A DNA stretch of 64,000 nt, from positions 1,551,001 through 1,615,000 of the forward strand of contig CP019636.1 of the NCBI GenBank assembly GCA_002163975.1. The letters run 5' to 3'. Positions within the stretch are counted from its first letter, which is position 1, and each line of letters starts with the position of its first letter. A model generated the notes under the pieces. It did no database searches and was not told where the DNA came from. It saw only the letters and a list, made by a program, of their open reading frames with translations. Below are positions 52,898 to 61,642 of this stretch, piece by piece. Both the position numbers and the translations under genes were made by a program. The DNA is from Nostocales cyanobacterium HT-58-2 (lineage in GTDB: Bacteria; Cyanobacteriota; Cyanobacteriia; Cyanobacteriales; Nostocaceae).

Positions 52898-55018
52898 ATG
52901 CCTACAAAAGTTACTGTCAATCCTGGTCTAATAACAATTAATGATGGTTCCTCATTTCTTGTAACAGCTAGTGATAGTTCCATCGATGATAATTTAGCAC
53001 AAGGTTTTTTTGTCCACGACACACGTCTGATTTCTTACTATGAGATTTCTCTCAATCGCTACCGACTTTTTCTGCTAGCTTCTAGCAATATCAATCATCA
53101 TAGTGCGCTTTACCAATTTACTAATCCGCAATTTCCCACAGTCAACGGCACTTTACCTTCTGGTTGTTTGCTTGTAAGTATCCGGCGCGACATTGTAGAG
53201 GGAATGCATGAAGATATTGACATTACCAACTATCACTCAGAACCAGTTGAGCTTCAATTGATGCTAGCAATTCGTTCTGACTTTGCAGATATCTTTGAAG
53301 TGAGAGCAAAGAACATCGTAACACGGGGAGAAACAGCAACAACATGGAAAGATGGAATACTCTCTACCGAATACCGTAACGGTTCTTTTGTCCGAGGCAT
53401 CGTAACTGAGCCAGTTTGCTCCAGTTCACAAGCAAGGTATGCCAACGGTCGTTTAATGTTTAATGTTGTCATTCATCCTGGGAAGAGATGGCACACCTGT
53501 ATCAACTTTACAGCTTTAGCCAATGGGGATGTCCTTAAACCTCAGCAAACCTGTGCTGTGTCTCACAGTACAGAAGCCACAAAGGTAAGCGATGATTTTC
53601 TGACTCATGCTACAAAGTTAGAATCATCTAATGCTGAGATTAGAGAATTCTATCAGCAAGCCCTTGTAGATATGGCAGCACTGCGAATTAAGGTAGAAGA
53701 CAATGGTCATCAATTTTGGATGCCTGCTGCTGGTATTCCCTGGTTTATGGCTGTCTTTGGACGCGACTCAATTGTTGCCAGCTTGCAAACGATGGCAGTT
53801 TACCACGATTTTGCCTGTGGTACGCTTGTCAGGTTGGCTCAGTTACAAGCAACTAAGTTAGGTGACTGGCATGATGCCCAACCGGGCAAGATGCTGCATG
53901 AATTGCGGCGTGATGAATTAACTAAACTACATCAGTTACCCTATAGTCCCTATTACGGAACAATAGATACGACTATTCTTTGGATCGTTACCCTAGCTGA
54001 GGCTTATAGCTGGAACGCTAACCTTAGTATGTTGAATGAGTGTCGATCGCCACTAGAAAAGGCACTTCAGTGGATTGATAAATATGGAGATTTTGACAGT
54101 GACGGGTTTGTAGAGTATTTAACTCGTTCCAGTCAAGGATTACGCAATCAAGGCTGGAAAGATTCGGGTGAATCAATGGTTTACCCGGATGGCAAGCTAG
54201 TTGAGCCACCTATTGCCTTGTGTGAGGTACAAGGTTACGTCTACGATGCTTGGCTAAGGGCAGCTTTAATTTATGAAGTGTGGGGAGAAAAAGAGCAAGC
54301 AAAAAAGCTACGTCAAAAAGCACAAGACCTTTATCAACGCTTTAATGATCGCTTTTGGATGGAAGAGGAAGGCTTTTACTGTCTTGGCTTAGATAACAAC
54401 AAGCAACAAGTTAAGTCTATTGCCTCAAATCCCGGTCAATTGCTCTGGTCTGGCATTGTACCCCAGGAACGAGCAAAAAAAGTTGTTGACCGACTTTTTC
54501 AAACAGATATGTGGTGTGGCTGGGGTGTACGGACTCTTAGCGCTAAAAATCAAGCTTATAACCCGATTAGTTATCAACGGGGAAGTGTTTGGCCTCACGA
54601 TAACTCAATCATTGCGTCTGGATTAAAGCGATACGGCTACCATGACGAAGCTAATCGCATAGCTGAAGGCATTTTTGCTGCTGCTAGTTATTTTCAAGCT
54701 GGGCGGATGCCAGAATTGTTTGCGGGAATTGAACGCCAAGATAACAACTTCCCTGTACCTTACCCAGATGCGAATATACCTCAAGCTTGGGCGGCTGGTT
54801 CGATTTTCTTGCTTATTCGCAGCATCCTAGGACTTGAAGCCGATGCACCACAGAAAAAGTTAAAAGTACAGCCTTATCTTCCAGAGTGTTTGCCAGATTT
54901 AAAACTAACAAGTTTGGCTGTGGGAGACACTAAAGTGTCATTGCGTTTTTGGCGGGAGGGGGAACAAACGCGATGGGAAGTTACCCATCAAGATGGCGAA
55001 TTACAAGTTTGTGCATAG
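52898..55018 (+). CDS. Amylo-alpha-1,6-glucosidase (glycogen debranching-like)
   Basis: A 706-residue protein. Residues about 15-210 form the N-terminal beta-sandwich domain of bacterial debranching proteins (LVTASDSSIDDNLAQGFFVH, DTRLISYYEISLN). The C-terminal (alpha/alpha)6 barrel runs from about 235 to 690, with WFMAVFGRDSIVASLQTM (about 278-295), WIDKYGDFDSDGFVEYL, QGWKDSGESMVYPDG (about 417-430) and RGSVWPHDNSIIASGLKRYG. Asp/Glu in GRDS and KDSGES are likely catalytic or substrate residues. It probably removes alpha-1,6 branches or processes related glucans. Start ATG at 52898. Confidence 0.92.
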   Translation: MPTKVTVNPGLITINDGSSFLVTASDSSIDDNLAQGFFVHDTRLISYYEISLNRYRLFLLASSNINHHSALYQFTNPQFPTVNGTLPSGCLLVSIRRDIVEGMHEDIDITNYHSEPVELQLMLAIRSDFADIFEVRAKNIVTRGETATTWKDGILSTEYRNGSFVRGIVTEPVCSSSQARYANGRLMFNVVIHPGKRWHTCINFTALANGDVLKPQQTCAVSHSTEATKVSDDFLTHATKLESSNAEIREFYQQALVDMAALRIKVEDNGHQFWMPAAGIPWFMAVFGRDSIVASLQTMAVYHDFACGTLVRLAQLQATKLGDWHDAQPGKMLHELRRDELTKLHQLPYSPYYGTIDTTILWIVTLAEAYSWNANLSMLNECRSPLEKALQWIDKYGDFDSDGFVEYLTRSSQGLRNQGWKDSGESMVYPDGKLVEPPIALCEVQGYVYDAWLRAALIYEVWGEKEQAKKLRQKAQDLYQRFNDRFWMEEEGFYCLGLDNNKQQVKSIASNPGQLLWSGIVPQERAKKVVDRLFQTDMWCGWGVRTLSAKNQAYNPISYQRGSVWPHDNSIIASGLKRYGYHDEANRIAEGIFAAASYFQAGRMPELFAGIERQDNNFPVPYPDANIPQAWAAGSIFLLIRSILGLEADAPQKKLKVQPYLPECLPDLKLTSLAVGDTKVSLRFWREGEQTRWEVTHQDGELQVCA

Positions 55019-55025
55019 TTTTCTT

Positions 55026-55053
55026 CTGCCCTCTGCCTTCTGCTTCCTGCCTT
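55026..55053. repeat. Heptamer tandem repeat (CTGCCTT type)
   Basis: CTGCCCT, CTGCCTT, CTGCTTC, CTGCCTT: four 7-base units between the debranching and cation-transporter genes. The unit length gives an open frame across it on the plus strand, which can mimic an N-terminal extension of the transporter. Confidence 0.7.
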
Positions 55054-55068
55054 CTATCATTTACCCTC

Positions 55069-56010
55069 ATGGCATCAGATTCATCTAGAAAAACAATTTT
55101 TGCAGCGATGGGCGCTAATTTAGCGATCGCTATTACTAAATTTATTGCGGCTGCCATTACCGGCAGTTCCGCCATGATATCTGAGGGTATTCATTCAGTG
55201 GTAGATACTGCCGATCAACTGTTACTTCTGTTGGGAATTCGCATGAGCCAAAAGCCAGCAGATAATAGTCACCCGTTTGGTTACGGTCAAGAACTTTACT
55301 TCTGGACTTTAATTGTTGCTATCCTCATCTTCGCCATTGGTGGTGGGATGTCTATGTATGAAGGAATCACTCATTTAATTAACCCTAGTCCTTTAGAAAA
55401 CCCGTTTTGGAATTACATTGTGCTGGGTGTAGCAATATTATTCGAGGGTTTTTCTTGGACTGTTGCTTTACGGGAGTTTTTGCCTACCAAGGGTCATCAA
55501 ACTTTTTGGCAAGCAATCAAAAACAGTAAAGACCCTACAGTATTTACAGTATTATTTGAGGATTCTGCTGCAATTTTAGGTTTACTCGTAGCTTTACTGG
55601 GAATATTCTTAGAACATTTGTTTAACAATGTTTATTTTGATGGTATCGCTTCGATTATCATCGGCGTTATCTTAGCTATAGTAGCAATATTACTAGCTAC
55701 TGAAAGTAAAGGATTATTAGTTGGTGAAAGTGCCAATCCTCAAACCATAGCCAATATTCGCTCTCTCGCAAAAACAGAGCCAGGGGTACAAGATGTAATG
55801 CGCTTGCTAACAATGCAACTTGGTCCACAGGAAGTATTACTAAACCTAGAAATTCGGTTTTCCAAGCATCTGTCAGGTGAGCAAATAGCATTGACGGTGG
55901 ATAGTCTAGAAGAAAAAATTCGCCAGCAGCATCCCGAAATAAAACAAATTTTTATTGAAGCAAAGTCTTTAGCTGCTATTCGTAAATCTTCTCAAAAAAG
56001 TCAACATTAA
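55069..56010 (+). CDS. Cation diffusion facilitator family transporter
   Basis: A 313-residue metal/proton antiporter of the CDF type. Six helices are predicted: GANLAIAITKFIAAAITGSS, AMISEGIHSVVDTADQLLLLLG (metal-site His and Asp), FWTLIVAILIFAIGGGMSMYEG, YIVLGVAILFEGFSWTVA, FEDSAAILGLLVALLGIFLE (second metal Asp) and GIASIIIGVILAIVAILLA. The C-terminal cytoplasmic domain (from about 215) carries VQDVMRLLTMQLGPQEVLLNLE. Start ATG at 55069: an upstream frame would read through heptamer repeats. Exported ion unknown. Confidence 0.9.
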   Translation: MASDSSRKTIFAAMGANLAIAITKFIAAAITGSSAMISEGIHSVVDTADQLLLLLGIRMSQKPADNSHPFGYGQELYFWTLIVAILIFAIGGGMSMYEGITHLINPSPLENPFWNYIVLGVAILFEGFSWTVALREFLPTKGHQTFWQAIKNSKDPTVFTVLFEDSAAILGLLVALLGIFLEHLFNNVYFDGIASIIIGVILAIVAILLATESKGLLVGESANPQTIANIRSLAKTEPGVQDVMRLLTMQLGPQEVLLNLEIRFSKHLSGEQIALTVDSLEEKIRQQHPEIKQIFIEAKSLAAIRKSSQKSQH

Positions 56011-56120
56011 TAAATTTTTACTTGTATTCAGATTCACATTCAATACTAGGAAAGTGAATTATGCAAGTAGTTTGACCAGTTTTGCAGAATATAACTGCAC
56101 AATTTAAGAGAGCTATTTTT

Positions 56121-56606
56121 ATGCACGATAACTCATCACAAAAGCCTACAACATCTCAACCCTTGCATTCTCACGAAAATTCTACGCCGCCGACAATTAA
56201 TTACTGGGATGTCTGGATCGACGAGGACGGCGTAAGCCACCAGTCCCGTCGTCAAATTCAGGGCTTCATCCAGAAAGGTATAGCACCAGATACCTCTCCT
56301 CAGTGGCTGTCTAAATTGAAGCAGTCTGGTGCCACAGTCATTTTTACTGTGCTACCCGTTGGATGGGTTGGAAACTGGCATGAGAACCCAAAGCCACAGT
56401 GGATAATTCCGCTGTCGGGACGCTGGTTTGTGGAGACTATGGACGGGCAGCGAGTAGAAATGGGTTCTGGCGAGATTTCATTCGGAGGAGATCAGGGCAC
56501 AAAAACGGACGCACAAGGTCATAAGGGTCATCTCTCTGGAACAGTAGGTGATACGCCAGTTCTCCTGATGATAGTGCAATTTGAACAGACCCCAAGCATG
56601 GAGTAA
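56121..56606 (+). CDS. Cupin-domain protein
   Basis: A 161-residue cupin. The first 25 residues are polar (NSSQKPTTSQPLHSHENST). The core holds WVGNWHENPKPQWIIPLSGRW as motif 1 (His and Gln/Glu-type ligands less complete than in classical cupins) and a late strand GEISFGGDQGTKTDAQGHKG with His in motif 2. Only some of the metal ligands are conserved, so a non-enzymatic or metal-poor role is possible. Start ATG at 56121 with AGAGAG upstream; a TTG at 56082 is less likely. It is in line with the GH15 gene, 42 bases further on. Confidence 0.78.
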   Translation: MHDNSSQKPTTSQPLHSHENSTPPTINYWDVWIDEDGVSHQSRRQIQGFIQKGIAPDTSPQWLSKLKQSGATVIFTVLPVGWVGNWHENPKPQWIIPLSGRWFVETMDGQRVEMGSGEISFGGDQGTKTDAQGHKGHLSGTVGDTPVLLMIVQFEQTPSME

Positions 56607-56648
56607 AAAGATTACATATTTTAGTTGTCGGGTAAGGCAAAGATAGCA

Positions 56649-58535
56649 ATGAGTAGTAAATCATATCGCAACAGCAAAGTATCACTTACTCCCAATCTAT
56701 GCTTTCCCCCTATTGAAGACTATGGAGTCATTGGCAATTGTCATACGACAGCTCTGGTTAGCAGTTGTGGTTCAATTGACTGGCTTTGCTTGCCTCGCTT
56801 CGACTCACCGTCTTTGTTCGCCCGCATCCTCGATCTTGAGCGTGGTGGTGCCTGGAGCATTCAACCAGTCACAGCTTATGAAAGTACCCATCAGTATCTT
56901 GATGAAACCAACGTATTGGTAACCACCTTTACCTGTATGGAAGGACAAATCTCGCTGCTTGATTTTATGGACATCACCAGTGATGAGCAGCAAGATGTTG
57001 CTGCACCAGGCAGACTGATCCGGATTGTCGAAGGTGTCGAGGGAATAGTTGAGATTGTTAGTATCTGTACTCCACGTCCCAACTACGCACGCACAATTCC
57101 CCAATTCTTTCCATTTGGTACTGAGGTGAGATTCGGTCAATTCACCGTGACTGGTCCTGCCGAATGGCATATCGACACTACAACTAATACACTTACATCC
57201 CACATTACCCTCCACCCTGGGGAGCGAGTTGCTTTCACGCTGTTCACTCAAGAGGATACAAAACTGTCCCATCCAGCCCCTGCTAATGCTCTTGAATCAA
57301 CGCTCGCCTTCTGGCGACGCTGGGTCAATAAGTGTACTTACCAAGGTCCCTACCGCAATGCAGTTGTTCGCAGTGCGCTTACCCTAAAGTTAATGACTTA
57401 CGCTCCTTCAGGAGCAATTGTTGCTGCACCTACCACCTCGCTACCAGAGGAGATTGGTGGAGAGCGAAACTGGGACTATCGCTTCACCTGGATTCGCGAT
57501 TCGTCGTTTACTTTGTATGCACTGCTTCTCGCAGGTTATCTTGATGATGAGCATCCATTCTTTGACTGGCTTGTACGCACTGTCAAGGTAGAAGGCACCG
57601 GGATAAAAATCCTTTACCCAATTACACCACAGGGGCAGCTTGTCGAGCAAACCTTGGATCATTTACAGGGATATCGTGGCTCGCAACCAGTCCGCATTGG
57701 TAATGGTGCTGCTGAACAAGTTCAACTCGATGTTTATGGTGAGGTGCTCAGCGCGTTGCATTTTGCCTGGAAAGTTGGGAAGTACGATCCGACTGCAATC
57801 TGGGAGCATATTCGTCCGTTACTGGATTGGGTAGTCAAGCACTGGCGCGAGCCTGGTAGTGGTATATGGGAAGTTCGTGGAGGACTACGACATTTCGTCT
57901 ATGGCAAAGTTATGCTTTGGGTGGCACTAGACTGCGGTATCGAAATGGCTGAGACACTCAATTTAGCAGCCGATATTGCTCGATGGCGACAAGAACGCGA
58001 GTTGATCCGCAATGAGGTATTTGAAAAAGGGTGGAGCGAAAAACTTGGTGCGTTTAAGCAATCCTATGAAGACGAGACTCTTGATGCCTCGAATTTGCTC
58101 ATGTCCACTGTTGGGTTCATTGACGGAACTGACCCCCGTATGATATCCACAATTGACGCTACCATTAAACATCTGGTTGACAATGGTCTATGTTACCGCT
58201 ACCGGAATGCACCAGAAGGGGTGAGTGGTCAGGAGTCGTCCTTTGTCCTCTGTACCTTTTGGCTGATCAACGCACTTATTTTGGCAGAAAGGACGGCAGA
58301 AGCGCGTGTCTGGTTTGAGCAGATGTTAGCGCGCAGCAGTTCGCTGGGACTGTTTGCGGAAGAAATTAACCCGGAGACTGGAGCACATCTTGGTAACTTT
58401 CCCCAAGCCTTTTCGCACATTGGTGTCATCAATGTTGCTGTTTCATTGGCACACGCGGGTCACGTAGGGACAGTCCAGCCCCAGCATATCAATATTGCTA
58501 ATGCTGTGAGAAGAGGAAGTGGCGGTGGTATTTAG
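56649..58535 (+). CDS. Glycoside hydrolase family 15 protein
   Basis: A 628-residue protein. Residues about 15-245 form the N-terminal beta-sandwich of bacterial GH15 enzymes (IEDYGVIGNCHTTALVSSCG, SIDWLCLPRFDSPSLFARIL). The catalytic (alpha/alpha)6 barrel follows: GGERNWDYRFTWIRDSSFTL (about 271-290, substrate/catalytic region), DVYGEVLSALHFAWKVG, GIWEVRGGLRHFVYGKVM and GLFAEEINPETGAHLGNFPQ (about 567-586, with the general base Glu). GH15 covers glucoamylase, glucodextranase and trehalase-type activities; the exact substrate is open. It fits with the debranching enzyme and the dehydrogenase upstream. Start ATG at 56649. Confidence 0.93.
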   Translation: MSSKSYRNSKVSLTPNLCFPPIEDYGVIGNCHTTALVSSCGSIDWLCLPRFDSPSLFARILDLERGGAWSIQPVTAYESTHQYLDETNVLVTTFTCMEGQISLLDFMDITSDEQQDVAAPGRLIRIVEGVEGIVEIVSICTPRPNYARTIPQFFPFGTEVRFGQFTVTGPAEWHIDTTTNTLTSHITLHPGERVAFTLFTQEDTKLSHPAPANALESTLAFWRRWVNKCTYQGPYRNAVVRSALTLKLMTYAPSGAIVAAPTTSLPEEIGGERNWDYRFTWIRDSSFTLYALLLAGYLDDEHPFFDWLVRTVKVEGTGIKILYPITPQGQLVEQTLDHLQGYRGSQPVRIGNGAAEQVQLDVYGEVLSALHFAWKVGKYDPTAIWEHIRPLLDWVVKHWREPGSGIWEVRGGLRHFVYGKVMLWVALDCGIEMAETLNLAADIARWRQERELIRNEVFEKGWSEKLGAFKQSYEDETLDASNLLMSTVGFIDGTDPRMISTIDATIKHLVDNGLCYRYRNAPEGVSGQESSFVLCTFWLINALILAERTAEARVWFEQMLARSSSLGLFAEEINPETGAHLGNFPQAFSHIGVINVAVSLAHAGHVGTVQPQHINIANAVRRGSGGGI

Positions 58536-58624
58536 TGGTCTGTCACATCAACTTTGCTGGGTTAAAAATTCTCCGTGTCATCCTTCTCCTACCCAGACGC
58601 GATCGCTATGCAGGTCCTGTTGCC

Positions 58625-58691
58625 CAACCGCATGAAGTGCGGTTGCCCCATTGCTCTGCAATGGGGAAGCCTTTTCTGAAAGAAAAGGCTT
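58625..58691. repeat. Three directly abutting perfect hairpins
   Basis: CAACCGCA-TGAAG-TGCGGTTG (58625-58645), CCCCATTGC-TCT-GCAATGGGG (58646-58666) and AAGCCTTTTCT-GAA-AGAAAAGGCTT (58667-58691). The stems are 8, 9 and 11 bp, all perfect, with no spacer between one hairpin and the next. As RNA or single-stranded DNA this would fold into a compact three-stem array. It starts 90 bases after the GH15 stop. Confidence 0.8.
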
Positions 58692-58827
58692 GGCAACATA
58701 CGGACCATCGCCTATGGCGGGCACTTCGTGCCATCGTGTAGCGTATCCGTTGGCGCAGCCTCTCCGAGTGAGCTGATAGCTCCTGCTTTTCTGACTTATA
58801 CCAAATAAAAAAATGTTTGCGACAGAT

Positions 58828-58859
58828 AACCCCACCCGCCCTATCGGGCACCCCTCTCC
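58828..58859 (+). repeat. Left outer copy of inverted repeat around the IS4 element
   Basis: Starts AACCCCACCCGCCC and ends CGGGCACCCCTCTCC. An inverted copy, with one indel and few mismatches, lies at 60365-60396 on the far side of the element. Each copy is nine bases or so outside the terminal repeats of the element, and each contains its own small GCCC...GGGC hairpin. Confidence 0.7.
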
Positions 58860-58868
58860 TTGCGAAGG

Positions 58869-60355
58869 CTACGGTGTACACACAAGTCGAAGTAAAGTCA
58901 TAATGGCAGGAGTTGTGAGGAGTAAAAGGCGGTGGAAAATCCAATCAGAATACACGCTCAAGCAATTGGGGGAAAAGCATTTGGAGACCCGCGACTCTCT
59001 AAAAGGGGGCAGCATTGTACGAAGCTTTGGGAAAACATCAATCGGTCAGCATTCGACAAATAAGTAAAAATAGAGGCGAGCAAGTAGGATACTATCGGTT
59101 TTTGGAGAATCAGAATGTGACAGTAGGGGAATTAGTGCAAAGCCTATCAGACCACTGCGTATCTCATGTAGAAGGAAAGCATATATTAGCCATCAGTGAT
59201 ACGAGCGAAATCAACTTGCAGTCTCATGTAGGCAGGTTGAAAGCGTTGGGTGTAGGTGTAGTAGGAAACAACACAGATGTAGGCTTTTATATTCATCCGA
59301 CACTAGTATTAGATGCAGCAAATGGATTTCCCTTGGGGATCAGTACAGTACAACTGTGGACGAGAGAGGTTAAGCATCAAGAGAAGCATGAACGCAATTA
59401 CAGTCGATGACCAATAGAAAAGAAAGAATCATACAAGTGGCTACGTTCTGCCGAAGAAACGCAAAGATGTTTAACTATTGGGAATGCCAAAATAGTGACT
59501 CACATTGCTGAGCGCGAAAGCGATATGTATGAAGAATTTGCTACAGTAGCGAATCGAGACAATCATGTATTGGTCAGAGCGCGCATTGACCGTCGCCTAG
59601 TGGGGAAGACCTCATCAGTTTATACATACTTAAACCAACAGCCGAGCGAGGGGACTTACACAGTAGATGTCCCAGCAGATGCACGCCTGAGTAGAACCGC
59701 AAGACAGGGATTATTAATTGTTCGTCGTGCAATGGTGAAAATTCAACGTCCAGATAAATTGAATGGACAAGATTATCCTCCGAGTGTGACACTTTATGCC
59801 GTGGAAGTCGTGGAAGTCAACCCACCACCAGGTCAAGCACCGATTCATTGGCGATTGCTCACCACCCACCAAGTCGTTTGTTTAGAACAAGCTCTACAAG
59901 TGATTCGATGGTACACATGGCGATGGCGAATTGAACAACTTTTTGCCACCCTCAAAACTGCTGGATGAAATCTTGAAGCTACCCAGTTAGAGTCAATCGC
60001 TGCTATCCAGCGATTGACTGTGTTGGCTTTGTCAATCTCTGTGCGAATTTTACAATTGATTCAGGGACGGGATAATCCTGATTTACCTGCCAGTGTTGCT
60101 TTTTCTCATGAGCAACAGCAATGCTTATCTACTCTTGCTCCTACATTAGATGGCAAAACTCGACTACAACAAAATCCCTATCCTCCTTCAACTCTTGCTT
60201 GGGCTACTTGGATGATTGCTCGACTTGGTGGCTGGTCTGGTTACAAGTCTCAAAAACCTCCTGGTATTACTACTTTGGTTCGCGGACTTGAGCAGTTTGA
60301 ATCCACCTTTTTTGCCTGGAAACTCCCTCTGGGCACACTTGTGTGTACACCGTAG
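58869..60355 (+). mobile_element. Decayed IS4-family (Tn5-like) insertion sequence
   Basis: A 1487-bp element bounded by perfect 19-bp terminal inverted repeats: CTACGGTGTACACACAAGT at 58869-58887 and ACTTGTGTGTACACCGTAG at 60337-60355. It encodes one transposase on the plus strand, disrupted by a frameshift and two stop codons (listed separately). No matching direct target duplication is seen directly outside the ends (TTGCGAAGG left, CCCACAATG right). Confidence 0.88.
58903..60355 (+). pseudogene. IS4-family transposase, disrupted
   Basis: The reading begins at ATG 58903 (MAGVVRSKRRWKIQSEYTLK). At the run AAAAGGGGG (59001-59009) the frame shifts: removing one G joins RDSLKGAALYEALGKHQ. From there one frame continues to the end but meets TGA at 59408-59410 and TGA at 59966-59968. 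The catalytic motifs are all still there: first Asp in LAISDTSEINLQSH, second Asp in VTHIAERESDMYEEF, and the IS4 signature Y-(2)-R-(3)-E-(6)-K as YTWRWRIEQLFATLK. The final TAG lies inside the right terminal repeat. Probably inactive, or active only by recoding. Confidence 0.88.
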
Positions 60356-60364
60356 CCCACAATG

Positions 60365-60396
60365 GGAGAGGGGTGCCCGGAGGGCGGGGTGAGGTT
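60365..60396 (-). repeat. Right outer copy of inverted repeat around the IS4 element
   Basis: Reverse-complement copy of the repeat at 58828-58859, reading GGAGAGGGGTGCCCG and ending GGGGTGAGGTT. Its centre is the hairpin GCCCGGAGGGC. Confidence 0.7.
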
Positions 60397-60416
60397 TTTG
60401 AATGCAACTTAGTATG

Positions 60417-60530
60417 AGTCCAATCCTGATGGATATATCGCACAACACTATCTGCTTGATTGGAATCAATGATGTGGGTTGCATGGCGTTTGAATTCCAC
60501 AGTTGCATTGGCAACAGCGATCGCGCAATC
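60417..60530 (-). pseudogene. Remnant of a HAD-superfamily hydrolase C-terminus
   Basis: On the minus strand a frame reads GDCAIAVANATVEFKRHATH, then IIDSNQADSVVRYIHQDW. This resembles the C-terminal block of HAD-IIB-type sugar phosphatases (G-x-C-A-V-A-V-A-N-A, then K-x-x-A-D-x-V-T and G-V-x-x-x-I). No start codon or N-terminal domain is found upstream, where a stop soon appears, and the frame runs on into repeat and IS sequence. It is probably what is left of a gene lost when mobile DNA moved in. Assignment by pattern only. Confidence 0.45.
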
Positions 60531-60814
60531 ACCTTTTATATTGTTAGAAATTCTAACAATTCGTGATACATAATTTTATGAACATAAAATTTTCTCTTTC
60601 AGGAAAGACTGTATAATAAATTTAATCTACAAAAAGTCGACCGATAAACAGTAATATGTTATCTAACTGATGTGGATACCCGCCTGTCAGATTATTTGAC
60701 CCCTACGAGTCAACTCAATTCGTGTGTATATTGGGCTGTTATTTGAGTTGTGCTAACCCACATTAGTACAACCGCAAATAAATTTCGACGCAATACTTAC
60801 AAGGACATGGTTTC

Positions 60815-61498
60815 ATGAGTACTTTACAACTTTACTTCGCAAAAGGCTCTACCTTCTCCCAACGGACCCGTGTTGTTTTGCTAGAAAAAGGAATTGACTT
60901 TACCCCGATTGAAATTGACTTACAGAACAAACCGGAAGGGTACACGCAGATTTCACGCTATGGCAAAGTTCCTGCCATAAAACATGGGAATATCGAGATT
61001 TATGAGTCTGCTATCATCAATGAATATCTCGATGAAGTCTTCCCGGAACCGCCTTTATTGCCACGTGATCCAGGAGCTAAGGCGATCGCTCGCATCTGGA
61101 TAGACTACGCCAACACTCGCTTTGTCCCAGCGTTTAACAAATTCTTGCGCGGTAAAGATACGCAGGAACAAGAACAGGGGCGCAGAGAGTTTTTAGAATC
61201 CCTTTTGTACATTGAGCAAGAAGGATTAGGCAAGCTGTCCGGTAATGGTCCATATTGGTTAGGGGAGAAGTTGAGTTTAGTCGATATCAGTTTCTATCCC
61301 TGGTTTGAACGCTTGCCTCTTCTGGAACACTTCCGCAAATTTACGCTACCATCAGAAACATCCCGCTTGCAGCAATGGTGGAATATTGTGCGAGAGCGAG
61401 AGTCAGTCCGGGCAGTTGAAAATCCTGTGAGCTTCTATATAGAACGATTCGCTAAGATTCTTGGTGAACCCACGAGTGTGGGTGCTGTTCAAAAGTAG
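60815..61498 (+). CDS. Glutathione S-transferase family protein
   Basis: A 227-residue GST. The thioredoxin-fold domain (residues 1-80) includes [20 protein letters not shown], with Ser/Thr in place for thiol activation, the cis-Pro of GKVPAI and the glutathione-binding Glu-Ser of [16 protein letters not shown]. The all-helical C-terminal domain (from about 92) contains [20 protein letters not shown] with the N-capping Asp. The enzyme conjugates or reduces substrates with glutathione; the substrate is unknown. ATG at 60815, with AAGGACA upstream. The CmcJ-like gene follows 144 bases later. Confidence 0.93.
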   Translation: MSTLQLYFAKGSTFSQRTRVVLLEKGIDFTPIEIDLQNKPEGYTQISRYGKVPAIKHGNIEIYESAIINEYLDEVFPEPPLLPRDPGAKAIARIWIDYANTRFVPAFNKFLRGKDTQEQEQGRREFLESLLYIEQEGLGKLSGNGPYWLGEKLSLVDISFYPWFERLPLLEHFRKFTLPSETSRLQQWWNIVRERESVRAVENPVSFYIERFAKILGEPTSVGAVQK

Positions 61499-61642
61499 GG
61501 CAATAGTTTGTGAAAGCGTTATATTACAAGGGTTAAGGTAAACACACGCCAGACACCCAGACGCAAGAGAGAAGATTTACAGTCAGTCATCAAGCGGATT
61601 CATAGGATGAGTGACTAAAACATTGGACAAGAGGTGCAATCT

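Larger units (their letters stand above)
58536..58868. other. Intergenic region with hairpin cluster and repeat
   Basis: 333 bases between GH15 and the IS4-type element. It contains the three abutting hairpins at 58625-58691, a further GGCAC-TTC-GTGCC hairpin at 58720-58732, a TAGCGTATCCGTTGGCGC word near 58739 and the left outer repeat at 58828-58859. No gene is supported. Confidence 0.65.
60356..60814. other. Region between IS4 element and GST gene
   Basis: 459 bases. It contains the right outer repeat (60365-60396), a probable HAD-hydrolase remnant on the minus strand (60417-60530) and an inverted repeat GTTAGAA-TTCTAAC (about 60543-60556). The last 150 bases have no recognised feature other than AAGGA ahead of the GST start. 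Confidence 0.55.
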
